NCBI GenBank assembly: GCA_024635855.1
Contig: JAGXHZ010000040.1
Span: 1-13,351 of the forward strand
Source: Sulfuricurvum sp.
GTDB lineage: Bacteria; Campylobacterota; Campylobacteria; Campylobacterales; Sulfurimonadaceae
Length of the DNA: 13,351 nucleotides
Reading direction: 5' to 3'
This document shows, piece after piece, positions 1 to 6,599 of the stretch. A program made the position numbers and the translations under genes. Numbering within the stretch: the stretch's first letter is position 1; each line of letters begins with the position of its first letter. The notes under the pieces were generated by a model that was given only the letters and a program-made list of their open reading frames with translations, did not search any database and was not told where the DNA came from.

Positions 1-594
1 ATGCACTGTTCGGTTATGGCGTACGACGTTATCAAAAAAGCGGCATCCATCTATAAAGGGGTGGATATGTCGGAATTTGAGACGGAATTCATCGTTTGCG
101 AATGTGCACGTGTCAGTCTCGATACTCTAAAAGAGGTGATTAAGCTCAACAAGCTTGACTCCATCGAAGCTATTACCGACTATACCAAAGCGGGCGGCTT
201 TTGTAAATCGTGTATCAAACCGGGCGGTCATGAGAAAAAAGATGTCTATCTCGTAGACATGCTCGCCGAAATCCAAGGTGAACTTACCAAAGAGGCAATC
301 AGCAAGAAGATAAAAGAGGCAAAAGGGGACGGTAATTTCAATGCGATGAGTTTGGTTCAAAAACTCCGTAGCATCGAATCGATTCTCGAAGAGTATATTC
401 GTCCAACACTTAAAGCCGATCACGGAGATGTCGAAGTAATCGATCTCAAAGAGGTAGAAGACGCTCACGAGCTTTATATTCAGTATAAAGGTGAGTGTAT
501 GAGCTGTTCGATGAACACGACAACAACCCTTGCAGGAATGCAGGATATGCTGAACTTTAAACTAAAATCAAACTTGCGCGTGATGGTCGTCTAA
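1..594 (+). CDS. nifU: NifU, Fe-S cluster scaffold (5' end cut off by window)
   Basis: NifU builds Fe-S clusters, using sulfur from NifS, and passes them to nitrogenase. The visible 197 residues are the end of the protein. The first codon is ATG, but it is very likely an internal Met: MHCSVM matches the last cluster-binding cysteine of the N-terminal IscU-like domain (C3 here), so about 100 residues lie off the left edge. Next comes the central [2Fe-2S] domain with C33-x-C35 and C68-xx-C71. The C-terminal Nfu domain follows, with C166-xx-C169 inside GECMSC. Cysteine spacing agrees with the classical three-domain NifU (C106, C137/C139, C172/C175, C272/C275 in Azotobacter). The TAA stop shares its last A with the ATG of the next gene (TAATG), which indicates translational coupling in one operon. 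Identification is firm; only the start is missing. Confidence 0.95.
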   Translation: MHCSVMAYDVIKKAASIYKGVDMSEFETEFIVCECARVSLDTLKEVIKLNKLDSIEAITDYTKAGGFCKSCIKPGGHEKKDVYLVDMLAEIQGELTKEAISKKIKEAKGDGNFNAMSLVQKLRSIESILEEYIRPTLKADHGDVEVIDLKEVEDAHELYIQYKGECMSCSMNTTTTLAGMQDMLNFKLKSNLRVMVV

Positions 595-1715
595 TGTCAC
601 ACGCAACCAAAGCGGGAACATTTTCTTATCTCAAAAAATTCGGGAAATATTCAAAAGATTTTTACCGCTTTAACGGAGAACTCTTTTTTCCCTCACTTGG
701 AATCGGCACCTATAAACCAGAGCCATACAAAGAAGAAAATTACATCATTAACTATGGTGAAGCGATTAAAACGGCACTACGTAACGGCGTCCATTTCATC
801 GACACGGCGATCAATTACCGCTATCAGATGTCAGAGCGAGAAATCGGTGAAACGCTCATTGAGATGTTTGCTAGTGGGGAAATAAAGCGTGAAGAGGTGA
901 TTATAGCCTCAAAAGCAGGATTTATCCCACTGGATTTCCCCTTTCCTGAGAATCCATACGGTTGGATTCAAGCGAATATGATTGAACCAAAATTAGCAAC
1001 AAAAGAAGATATTATCATCGATCAGCACTGCATGACACCTGCATATTTGCGCTGGAGTTGTGAGCAGTCGTTGAAAAATCTCTCACTTGAGACCATCGAT
1101 ATTTTTTTCCTTCATAATCCCGAAACCCAACTTGGATACGTTGAGCAGGAAGAGTTTTATACTCGGATTGAAGCGGCATTTGAACTTTTCGAACAATTAC
1201 GCGCTGAGGGAAAAATTATTGCTTACGGAATCGCAGCATGGAATGGATTTTTGTACGAAGAGGAGCATATGGAATACATTTCTCTTAGCAAAGTGATGAC
1301 CATTGCACGACGTGTCGGAGGTTTGAATCATGGATTTAAATACCTCCAAAGTCCGTTTAATATGGCGAAACCCCATGCGTACAGTTATACCAATCAGCAA
1401 GGTGGAGACGGGATGTATTATTCTCTTATGGATGCCTGTGCAGGATTTGGTTTGAGTTATTTAGGATCATCTCCGCTGTTGCAAAAAAATCTTTTCAAAC
1501 GCCCGTTTAGTCCTAAAATCGGTGAACTTATGAATACAACTGAGCTTACGGATGTGGCGAGTGCCTTGCAGTTTGCCCGAAGTGCGGGAGCCATTACGGC
1601 AATTTTTGGCGCGGTTACTCCTGCACACGTCATTGATAATACGATTTTGGCGTATGTTCCAAGTGCTTCGAGTGAAGCCATGGCGAGTTTGATTCGAGAA
1701 TCCTATGCTGTATGA
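594..1715 (+). CDS. Aldo/keto reductase in nif operon
   Basis: NAD(P)H-dependent oxidoreductase of the aldo/keto reductase (AKR) superfamily, probably cytosolic, substrate unknown. The catalytic tetrad of the family is intact: D70 and Y75 in FIDTAINYR, K107 in IASKAG and H174 in FFLHNP. The FPSLGIGTY strand near residue 32 and the GKIIAYGIAAWN segment also fit the TIM-barrel fold. At 373 residues it is longer than the usual 280-330. The extra length lies in an N-terminal lead of about 30 residues and in insertions around residues 110-150. No C-terminal 4Fe-4S cysteine motif is visible, unlike some long bacterial AKRs. It starts on the A of the nifU stop codon and its own TGA overlaps the next gene by 11 bp, so it is almost surely co-translated with both. 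A role in nitrogen fixation is inferred from position only. Confidence 0.85.
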   Translation: MSHATKAGTFSYLKKFGKYSKDFYRFNGELFFPSLGIGTYKPEPYKEENYIINYGEAIKTALRNGVHFIDTAINYRYQMSEREIGETLIEMFASGEIKREEVIIASKAGFIPLDFPFPENPYGWIQANMIEPKLATKEDIIIDQHCMTPAYLRWSCEQSLKNLSLETIDIFFLHNPETQLGYVEQEEFYTRIEAAFELFEQLRAEGKIIAYGIAAWNGFLYEEEHMEYISLSKVMTIARRVGGLNHGFKYLQSPFNMAKPHAYSYTNQQGGDGMYYSLMDACAGFGLSYLGSSPLLQKNLFKRPFSPKIGELMNTTELTDVASALQFARSAGAITAIFGAVTPAHVIDNTILAYVPSASSEAMASLIRESYAV

Positions 1716-3363
1716 TGTAGTCGTTGTCGGCAGCGGCATATCGGGATTGTACGCGGCACTCTATGCGCGTCGTGAAGGTCTAAAAGTTGCCCTTATCTCT
1801 AAAAGTACGCCGCTACGTTCCAACTCCGCTGTTGCATCGGGAGGAATAAATGCGGTGCTAAAAACCACTCGTCATGACAGTTGTCGAGACCATATTGCTG
1901 ATACGCTCGACGGAGCTGATAATCTGGGACGTTTTTCAGCGATTAGCGGAATGGTTGTGGGTGCTGAAGAGATTATAAACGAGCTGCAAAAAATGGGTGT
2001 TGTTTTTGATACCGATGAGAATGGCTCGATCGCACAACGCCCATTTGGCGGAACTAAAGCAAAGCGCACGTGTTACATTGCCGATAAAACCGGAGCGTCT
2101 ATCACCCAAACTCTTTTGACACAATGTCGTAAAGAGGGGGTGAAGATGTTTTCAAATTATCTGATGCTCAGTATCGCAACGTTTAATCAGAAGCTTTCCG
2201 GTATCACGATGCTTCGTCGCCGTGATTCACAGGTGATTGCTTTTGCATGTAAATCACTCGTCCTTGCAGGCGGCGGATATGCGGGGATTTATCGAGGACA
2301 TTCGACTAATTCTCAAGAATCCAGCGGTGATATGCTGGCACTGGCATTACGCGCTAAAATGCGTTTGGTAAATATGGAGTTTGTTCAGTTCCATCCAACT
2401 ACACTTCTCAACAGCGGTACACTCATCAGTGAAGCAGCACGCGGTGAGGGGGCAACCATCGTCGATGAAACGGGTCATCGATTTACCGATGAACTCCAAA
2501 CCAGAGATAAGCTCTCACGGGACATTGTACGTCATCAGCTAGCGGGTCATAAAGTCTTTCTTGATTTTCGCCATTTAGGTGAAGCGTTAATCGATAAATA
2601 TCTCCCATCAGCTCGTAAAAATGCCCTCAATGGAGCAGGTATTGATATTGTCACCGAACTTCTCCCTATAACCCCCTCTGCCCACTACACGATGGGAGGA
2701 ATTTGGTCTCGTGATGATGCTTCCAGTGATATAGATAACATTTTTGTCTGTGGTGAATGTGCCTACAGCGGCGTCCATGGTGCGAACCGTTTGGGTGGGA
2801 ACAGTTTACTAGAGGGTGCCTATTTTGGGAAAGTTGCCGGAATCAATGCAGCAAAAGCGGCAAAAAAAGGGAAATTTCAGCCGATTGATTATGCACAAGT
2901 AGCAAAAGAACTGCGCTATATTGACACTATTATAGAGGGAGAAAGCCGGTTTAACATCAATACGATGCGCCGAAATCTCGGAAATATTCTCTATAAAAAT
3001 GCAGGTGTATTTCGCAATCACGACTCTCTCGCAAATGCATTGGAATACATCCATTATTTGATGAAGATGTCATCAGGTTTGTCTTGTGTCAACAAAGAGC
3101 GCAGTGATAACGTAGAATTGATGTCGATCATCGAGTTTCGAAATGCACTCACCGTTGCCGAAGCCATGGTGATGTCTGCATTGGGGCGTGAAGAGAGCAG
3201 AGGCGTCCATTTTCGCGATGATTTTCCCGATACCAGTGATGTTGATTACAAAGTCGATACGATTATCCGCCGTCTAAGCGGGACGTTTTTACGTATCAGT
3301 TTTGAGGGGCATCTTGCCTCGGATTGGTTGTATCGGATTCGGAAGTTTTTTCACGTCATGTGA
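1705..3363 (+). CDS. FAD-dependent oxidoreductase, fumarate reductase/L-aspartate oxidase type
   Basis: A 552-residue flavoprotein of the SdhA/FrdA/NadB superfamily. The dinucleotide-binding motif VGSGISG is at residues 8-14. Catalytic-type residues of the family are present: H230 in QFHPTT, R272 in LSRDIV, H327 in SAHYTMGG and R362 in GANRLGGNSLLEGAYFG. The C-terminal helical domain carries an ESRGVHFRDDFP stretch typical of the family. Where covalent FrdA/SdhA flavoproteins have the FAD-linking His before the (V)A-x-GG loop, this protein has N40 (RSNSAVASGG). FAD is therefore probably bound non-covalently, as in NadB. No Fe-S or membrane-anchor partner genes follow, which argues against a respiratory fumarate reductase. 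It could be an L-aspartate oxidase or an oxidoreductase specific to this operon. Its start overlaps the reductase gene by 11 bp, and nifT follows after 37 bp. The fold is firm; the substrate is unknown. Confidence 0.85.
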   Translation: MLYDVVVVGSGISGLYAALYARREGLKVALISKSTPLRSNSAVASGGINAVLKTTRHDSCRDHIADTLDGADNLGRFSAISGMVVGAEEIINELQKMGVVFDTDENGSIAQRPFGGTKAKRTCYIADKTGASITQTLLTQCRKEGVKMFSNYLMLSIATFNQKLSGITMLRRRDSQVIAFACKSLVLAGGGYAGIYRGHSTNSQESSGDMLALALRAKMRLVNMEFVQFHPTTLLNSGTLISEAARGEGATIVDETGHRFTDELQTRDKLSRDIVRHQLAGHKVFLDFRHLGEALIDKYLPSARKNALNGAGIDIVTELLPITPSAHYTMGGIWSRDDASSDIDNIFVCGECAYSGVHGANRLGGNSLLEGAYFGKVAGINAAKAAKKGKFQPIDYAQVAKELRYIDTIIEGESRFNINTMRRNLGNILYKNAGVFRNHDSLANALEYIHYLMKMSSGLSCVNKERSDNVELMSIIEFRNALTVAEAMVMSALGREESRGVHFRDDFPDTSDVDYKVDTIIRRLSGTFLRISFEGHLASDWLYRIRKFFHVM

Positions 3364-3400
3364 CGATGAATTCATAATACCAAATATAAAGGAAGCTATT

Positions 3401-3613
3401 ATGGCAAAAGTAATGTTGCGCGTTGATTCAAAAAAAGAGATTTCATTCTATGTCGCTAAAAAAGACATGGAAGAGACGATTGTAAAAGTGGAGTTTGATA
3501 CGGATGAAAAATGGGGCGGGGAAGTAGAGCTTTCTAATGGTGAAAGATGGTTTATTGAACCTGCGGCAAAGAAATTTCCCTCTGAAATGGTAGCAAAACG
3601 GTTGGGTGATTGA
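3401..3613 (+). CDS. nifT: NifT/FixU family protein
   Basis: A small 70-residue protein starting MAKVMLRVD, with a central KVEFDTDEKWGGEVELSNGE segment and the WFIEP motif typical of NifT/FixU. The function of this family is unresolved; it recurs in nif operons and is usually dispensable for nitrogen fixation. The reading frame is open further upstream, to 3302. The start at 3401 is chosen because it gives the normal family length and has an AGGAAG ribosome site at 3390-3395, five bases upstream. It lies 37 bp after the flavoprotein gene with no promoter seen between, so it is probably the last gene of the nif operon here. No convincing rho-independent terminator follows it. Confidence 0.88.
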   Translation: MAKVMLRVDSKKEISFYVAKKDMEETIVKVEFDTDEKWGGEVELSNGERWFIEPAAKKFPSEMVAKRLGD

Positions 3614-3660
3614 TAAAAATAGTCATTTAAAAATCTTTTTCCTTAATTGGCGGAATTTTA

Positions 3661-3690
3661 CAAGACATTTTTGTCTTTGTACCCTATGAT
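3661..3690 (+). promoter_or_regulatory. Putative promoter with embedded inverted repeat upstream of the AraC-type gene
   Basis: A -10-like TATGAT lies at 3685-3690. Seventeen bases upstream, at 3662-3667, is AAGACA, a 4/6 match to the sigma-70 -35 box. That -35 is also the left arm of a perfect inverted repeat, AAGACA-TTTT-TGTCTT (3662-3677). The arms extend by two or three more pairs if one extra T on the right is allowed (ACA...TGT flanks). The repeat therefore covers the -35 and most of the spacer, where a repressor or autoregulator would bind. A terminator for nifT is less likely because no T-run follows the right arm. An AAAGGA ribosome site at 3702-3707 lies downstream, before the ATG at 3716. 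Both promoter and operator are predictions by eye. Confidence 0.45.
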
Positions 3691-3715
3691 TACCGCTCAT
3701 TAAAGGATTTTTTGA

Positions 3716-4540
3716 ATGAATATTGTTTGTCATGATAGCGCTTATATTGATTCGATTTATCATGTCCCTGTAGAAACCTACAAAGAGGAGCATGACTTTC
3801 ATTTTTTTGGTGCTCCTTCGGTACATGAACATATTATTTTAAATAATGATTGTGCCACAATTTGTTTTAATATTAATGGAAAAATTTATGAACATGATGG
3901 TCATATCGTCTGCGGTAAATTCACTCACGCTCCAAAAATAAAAATCATTTTTAAAAATACGGACAGAAGATTGACGATCATACGTCTGACGTCGTGCGGA
4001 ATGTTCAAGCTGACGGATACCCCTATAGAATCCATGGTGAACTTTGTCACTTCAGGGTCAATCATCGATATTGATACTCTTTGTGATGGAAATATAGAGA
4101 ACTATATCCGTAAGATTGATGGACTGATGAGTGAAGAAAGTAACGATAGATCTTATAACATGACGCGTGAAATCATCTCTTACGTTAATACTAATTTTCT
4201 TCATCTGCCCAGTCATTCTTCTAAAACCGTAGCGAAAAAGTTTGGTATCTCAGAGAGCTCTTTACGTCGTTATTTTAAAAAATATCTTGGTATTAATCTC
4301 TCTACGTACATTATTACTGTCAAGCGAAAAAAGATGATTCAAGCTATTTATGAAGACAATTATGATTCATTGAGTGTTCGGGAAAATGGCTATTATGATC
4401 AATCCCATTTTTTGAACGATTTTAAACGTCTTTACGGTGTACCGCTCAAGGAATATTTCAACGAAATGCAAATAATGAAAGAACGTTCCCCCGATCTGAT
4501 GAAGTTTTTATATCATTGCAATATAAAAAGTGGTGTCTAA
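3716..4540 (+). CDS. AraC family transcriptional regulator
   Basis: A 274-residue DNA-binding regulator. The N-terminal part (about 1-145) is an unassigned sensing region, rich in beta-type segments and with several cysteines (C5, C46, C50, C66, C94, C123). The C-terminal part is an AraC/XylS double helix-turn-helix. The first helix pair is around 169-190 (SKTVAKKFGISESSLRRYF). The second, around 218-240, carries the typical signature YYDQSHFLNDFKRLYGVPLKEY. About 30 extra residues follow the HTH domain. The start is supported by AAAGGA at 3702-3707. The gene is followed after 10 bp by a diguanylate cyclase gene, so the two are probably co-transcribed. The ligand is unknown. Its placement between nifT and nifA makes control of nif or of the neighbouring c-di-GMP genes possible, but nothing in the sequence proves this. 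Confidence 0.88.
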   Translation: MNIVCHDSAYIDSIYHVPVETYKEEHDFHFFGAPSVHEHIILNNDCATICFNINGKIYEHDGHIVCGKFTHAPKIKIIFKNTDRRLTIIRLTSCGMFKLTDTPIESMVNFVTSGSIIDIDTLCDGNIENYIRKIDGLMSEESNDRSYNMTREIISYVNTNFLHLPSHSSKTVAKKFGISESSLRRYFKKYLGINLSTYIITVKRKKMIQAIYEDNYDSLSVRENGYYDQSHFLNDFKRLYGVPLKEYFNEMQIMKERSPDLMKFLYHCNIKSGV

Positions 4541-4546
4541 AAGGGA
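4541..4546 (+). promoter_or_regulatory. Ribosome binding site fixing the start of the first CBS-GGDEF gene
   Basis: AAGGGA lies four bases before the ATG at 4551. The open frame reaches back to GTG codons at 4530 and 4533 inside the AraC-type gene, but these have no ribosome site. Starting at 4551 gives exactly 324 residues, the same as the downstream paralogue, and the two proteins then align from the first Met without gaps. Confidence 0.7.
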
Positions 4547-4550
4547 TGAG

Positions 4551-5525
4551 ATGATCACACAATTGCATTCCATAACCCATTCAACACCCATTGGAGATAT
4601 TTTTAATTGCAATCATCAAATGAGAGCATTTGAAAGCGATACACTTCTGAGTGAAATATTGGAGTACTTCTCGACCTGTTCAGCTGATTTGATTATCATT
4701 ACCCAAAAAGCAATTTCCATTGGAATCTTTACTCTCAAAGATATGATGCGCTCTTTACAAAATTTTGAAAATCTTGTTCGTCCGATTAGAGAATTTATGA
4801 CAGCCCCCTTACAGACATTTTCTGCCGTACAAAGTATTGCAGAAGTTCTTGATACAATGAGAGAGGTCTCTTTCAATAAAATTGTTGTAATGAAAGAGGA
4901 TAAAATCATTGGAGTGATTGATCATCGCCATCTATTGTCCAAATGCTATACTCAGCTAGCACCCATCATCAAGCATGAATACAACTTGATTCACTCGATA
5001 CTTGGGCTCGTAGGTGAGGGACAACGGGGATTGCTCAAACTCGCTACTACTGATTCTCTGACGGGGATCGGAAATCGACGGTTGTTTGAAGAGATTTTTC
5101 AAGCACATCAATCTCTTGAAAATCGTTATGATGTGAATCTTTTTTTATTGATATTTGATATTGATGATTTTAAAAAAATTAACGATACATTCGGACATAA
5201 TGCAGGGGATTCCGTTCTTAAAGAACTCGTTAAATTGGTGAGTAAATCCATTCGTAAATCGGACATTTTTGTTCGTTGGGGGGGAGAAGAGTTCGTGATT
5301 CTCTTACGCTATCCTGACCCTTTAGGGGTGATGGATATTGCTGAACAAATTCGTAAGCGTATTGATACTCACAGTTTTGAGGCGATTATTCACGTAACAT
5401 GCAGTTTTGGACTAACCTCTATTAACCCTAATGAAAGTATTGAGAAAGTAATATCACGAGCAGATCAGGCACTGTACCGAGCTAAAGCCGATGGAAAAAA
5501 TACCGTACGCTTAGAGATGGGATAA
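4551..5525 (+). CDS. CBS-CBS-GGDEF diguanylate cyclase, copy 1
   Basis: Predicted cytosolic diguanylate cyclase (2 GTP to c-di-GMP), 324 residues, no membrane segments. Two CBS motifs occupy about residues 20-75 and 80-135 and probably sense an adenine nucleotide or similar ligand. A linker (KHEYNLIHSILGLVGEG) leads to the GGDEF domain at about 160-320. The active-site loop is RWGGEEF (GGEEF at 244-248), and the domain starts with the normal TTDSLTGIGNRR. The inhibitory I-site RxxD is intact as RKSD at 235-238, five residues before GGEEF, so product feedback inhibition is expected. The gene follows the AraC-type gene by 10 bp and is likely in its transcript. It is a tandem paralogue of the next gene; the GGDEF halves match much more closely than the CBS halves. 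Confidence 0.9.
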   Translation: MITQLHSITHSTPIGDIFNCNHQMRAFESDTLLSEILEYFSTCSADLIIITQKAISIGIFTLKDMMRSLQNFENLVRPIREFMTAPLQTFSAVQSIAEVLDTMREVSFNKIVVMKEDKIIGVIDHRHLLSKCYTQLAPIIKHEYNLIHSILGLVGEGQRGLLKLATTDSLTGIGNRRLFEEIFQAHQSLENRYDVNLFLLIFDIDDFKKINDTFGHNAGDSVLKELVKLVSKSIRKSDIFVRWGGEEFVILLRYPDPLGVMDIAEQIRKRIDTHSFEAIIHVTCSFGLTSINPNESIEKVISRADQALYRAKADGKNTVRLEMG

Positions 5526-5537
5526 TTTATAAATTTT

Positions 5538-5594
5538 TATTAACATTTTATATTAATTTACGCTATAATATTTTAAATAAATTTATATTAACAT
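5538..5594 (+). repeat. Pair of 9-bp direct repeats in the AT-rich spacer
   Basis: TATTAACAT occurs at 5538-5546 and again at 5586-5594, 48 bp apart. The two copies flank the predicted -10 box of the second cyclase gene, and the first overlaps its -35. Direct repeats of this kind are typical binding sites for AraC-type regulators, one of which is encoded two genes upstream. The spacer is extremely AT-rich, so chance repetition is quite possible. Confidence 0.3.
5540..5569 (+). promoter_or_regulatory. Putative sigma-70 promoter of the second CBS-GGDEF gene
   Basis: TTAACA (5540-5545, 5/6 to consensus) and a perfect TATAAT (5564-5569) are separated by 18 bp in the 99-bp gap between the two cyclase genes. 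The start codon at 5625 is preceded by GAGGA at 5617-5621. This suggests the second cyclase can be expressed independently of the AraC-cyclase pair. AT richness lowers the weight of the match. Confidence 0.5.
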
Positions 5595-5624
5595 AATTAT
5601 ACTTTTCTAAAACTATGAGGAAAA

Positions 5625-6599
5625 ATGACTACAGAGATAGTTCCTATTACGCACGCAACACAAGTTGGTACCCTTTTTGATGAGAATTATGTGTGCGGTA
5701 TTTTTGATGGTGATGTGATACTGCAAAAAGTCTTAGAATATATTGCATACAATAGTTCAGATACGGTTATTATTACACAAAAGTCTTCTGCAGTAGGTAT
5801 TCTGACACAAAAAGATATCGTACGAGCACTTTGTAATTTTGATAATACCGGTCTTCCTGTTAAAGATTTTATGACTTCTCCCCTTCATACCTATGATGCG
5901 TCAATGAGTATTTCAGATGTTTTAGATACCATTGACGATGCTGATTATAATAAAATTGTTGTCAAAAAAAATAAACATATCATGGGTATAATCGATAAGC
6001 GTGATCTTCACTCTATATGTTATGCTCAGTTGAACCCTTTAATCAAACACGAGTACAACATGATTCACTCATTGATGGATTTAGTCGGTGAGGGTGAGCG
6101 AGGATTGCTCAAAATGGCAACAACGGACGTACTAACCGGAATCGGAAATCGACGATTGTTTGAAGAGATTATGCAAGCACATCAATCATTGGGTAATAGG
6201 TACGATGTGCCATTATTTTTACTTTTATTTGATATAGATAATTTCAAAAGTATCAATGATACCTTTGGTCATAATGTAGGGGATTCTGTTCTAAAAGAAT
6301 TAGTGGTGTTGGTGGAAAAATCGATTCGTAAATCGGATATTTTTATTCGTTGGGGTGGGGAAGAATTTGCGATTTTACTCCGTTATACGGAGCCTATGAC
6401 GGTTATGAAAATTGCCGATCAAATTCGTAGTCGGATTGATAAAAATAGTTTTGAAACGATTGTTCATGTAACGTGCAGTTTTGGTTTAACATCGATTTTA
6501 CCTAATGAAACACTTGAAAGTATATTTGAACGTGCCGATAAGGCACTTTATCGAGCAAAATCAGATGGTAAGAATGTCGTACGAATGGAACTTCCTTAG
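5625..6599 (+). CDS. CBS-CBS-GGDEF diguanylate cyclase, copy 2
   Basis: A second predicted c-di-GMP synthase of 324 residues, with the same architecture and no length change relative to copy 1. The CBS pair is at about 20-135 and the linker has KHEYNMIHSLMDLVGEG. The GGDEF domain contains TTDVLTGIGNRR, FDIDNFKSINDTFGH and the active-site RWGGEEF (244-248). The I-site RKSD at 235-238 is intact. Long DNA stretches around the GGDEF start are nearly identical to copy 1, which indicates a tandem duplication. The CBS halves have drifted, so the two enzymes may sense different ligands or concentrations. The gene probably has its own promoter at 5540-5569. Its TAG stop overlaps the nifA stop on the other strand by 4 bp (6596-6599), leaving no room for a separate terminator. 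Confidence 0.9.
   Translation: MTTEIVPITHATQVGTLFDENYVCGIFDGDVILQKVLEYIAYNSSDTVIITQKSSAVGILTQKDIVRALCNFDNTGLPVKDFMTSPLHTYDASMSISDVLDTIDDADYNKIVVKKNKHIMGIIDKRDLHSICYAQLNPLIKHEYNMIHSLMDLVGEGERGLLKMATTDVLTGIGNRRLFEEIMQAHQSLGNRYDVPLFLLLFDIDNFKSINDTFGHNVGDSVLKELVVLVEKSIRKSDIFIRWGGEEFAILLRYTEPMTVMKIADQIRSRIDKNSFETIVHVTCSFGLTSILPNETLESIFERADKALYRAKSDGKNVVRMELP

Noticed and set aside
1..3. ATG at the first base as the true start of nifU
   Set aside because: MHCSVM is the conserved third-cysteine segment inside the IscU-like domain, so about 100 residues are missing to the left and this Met is internal.
2095..2160. Respiratory fumarate reductase/succinate dehydrogenase identity for the flavoprotein
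   Set aside because: No Fe-S subunit or membrane-anchor genes follow, and the covalent FAD histidine position is Asn.
3302..3400. N-terminal extension of NifT from the ATG at 3302
   Set aside because: It would overlap the flavoprotein gene, add 33 residues unlike NifT and lack a ribosome site. The ATG at 3401 has AGGAAG and gives normal length.
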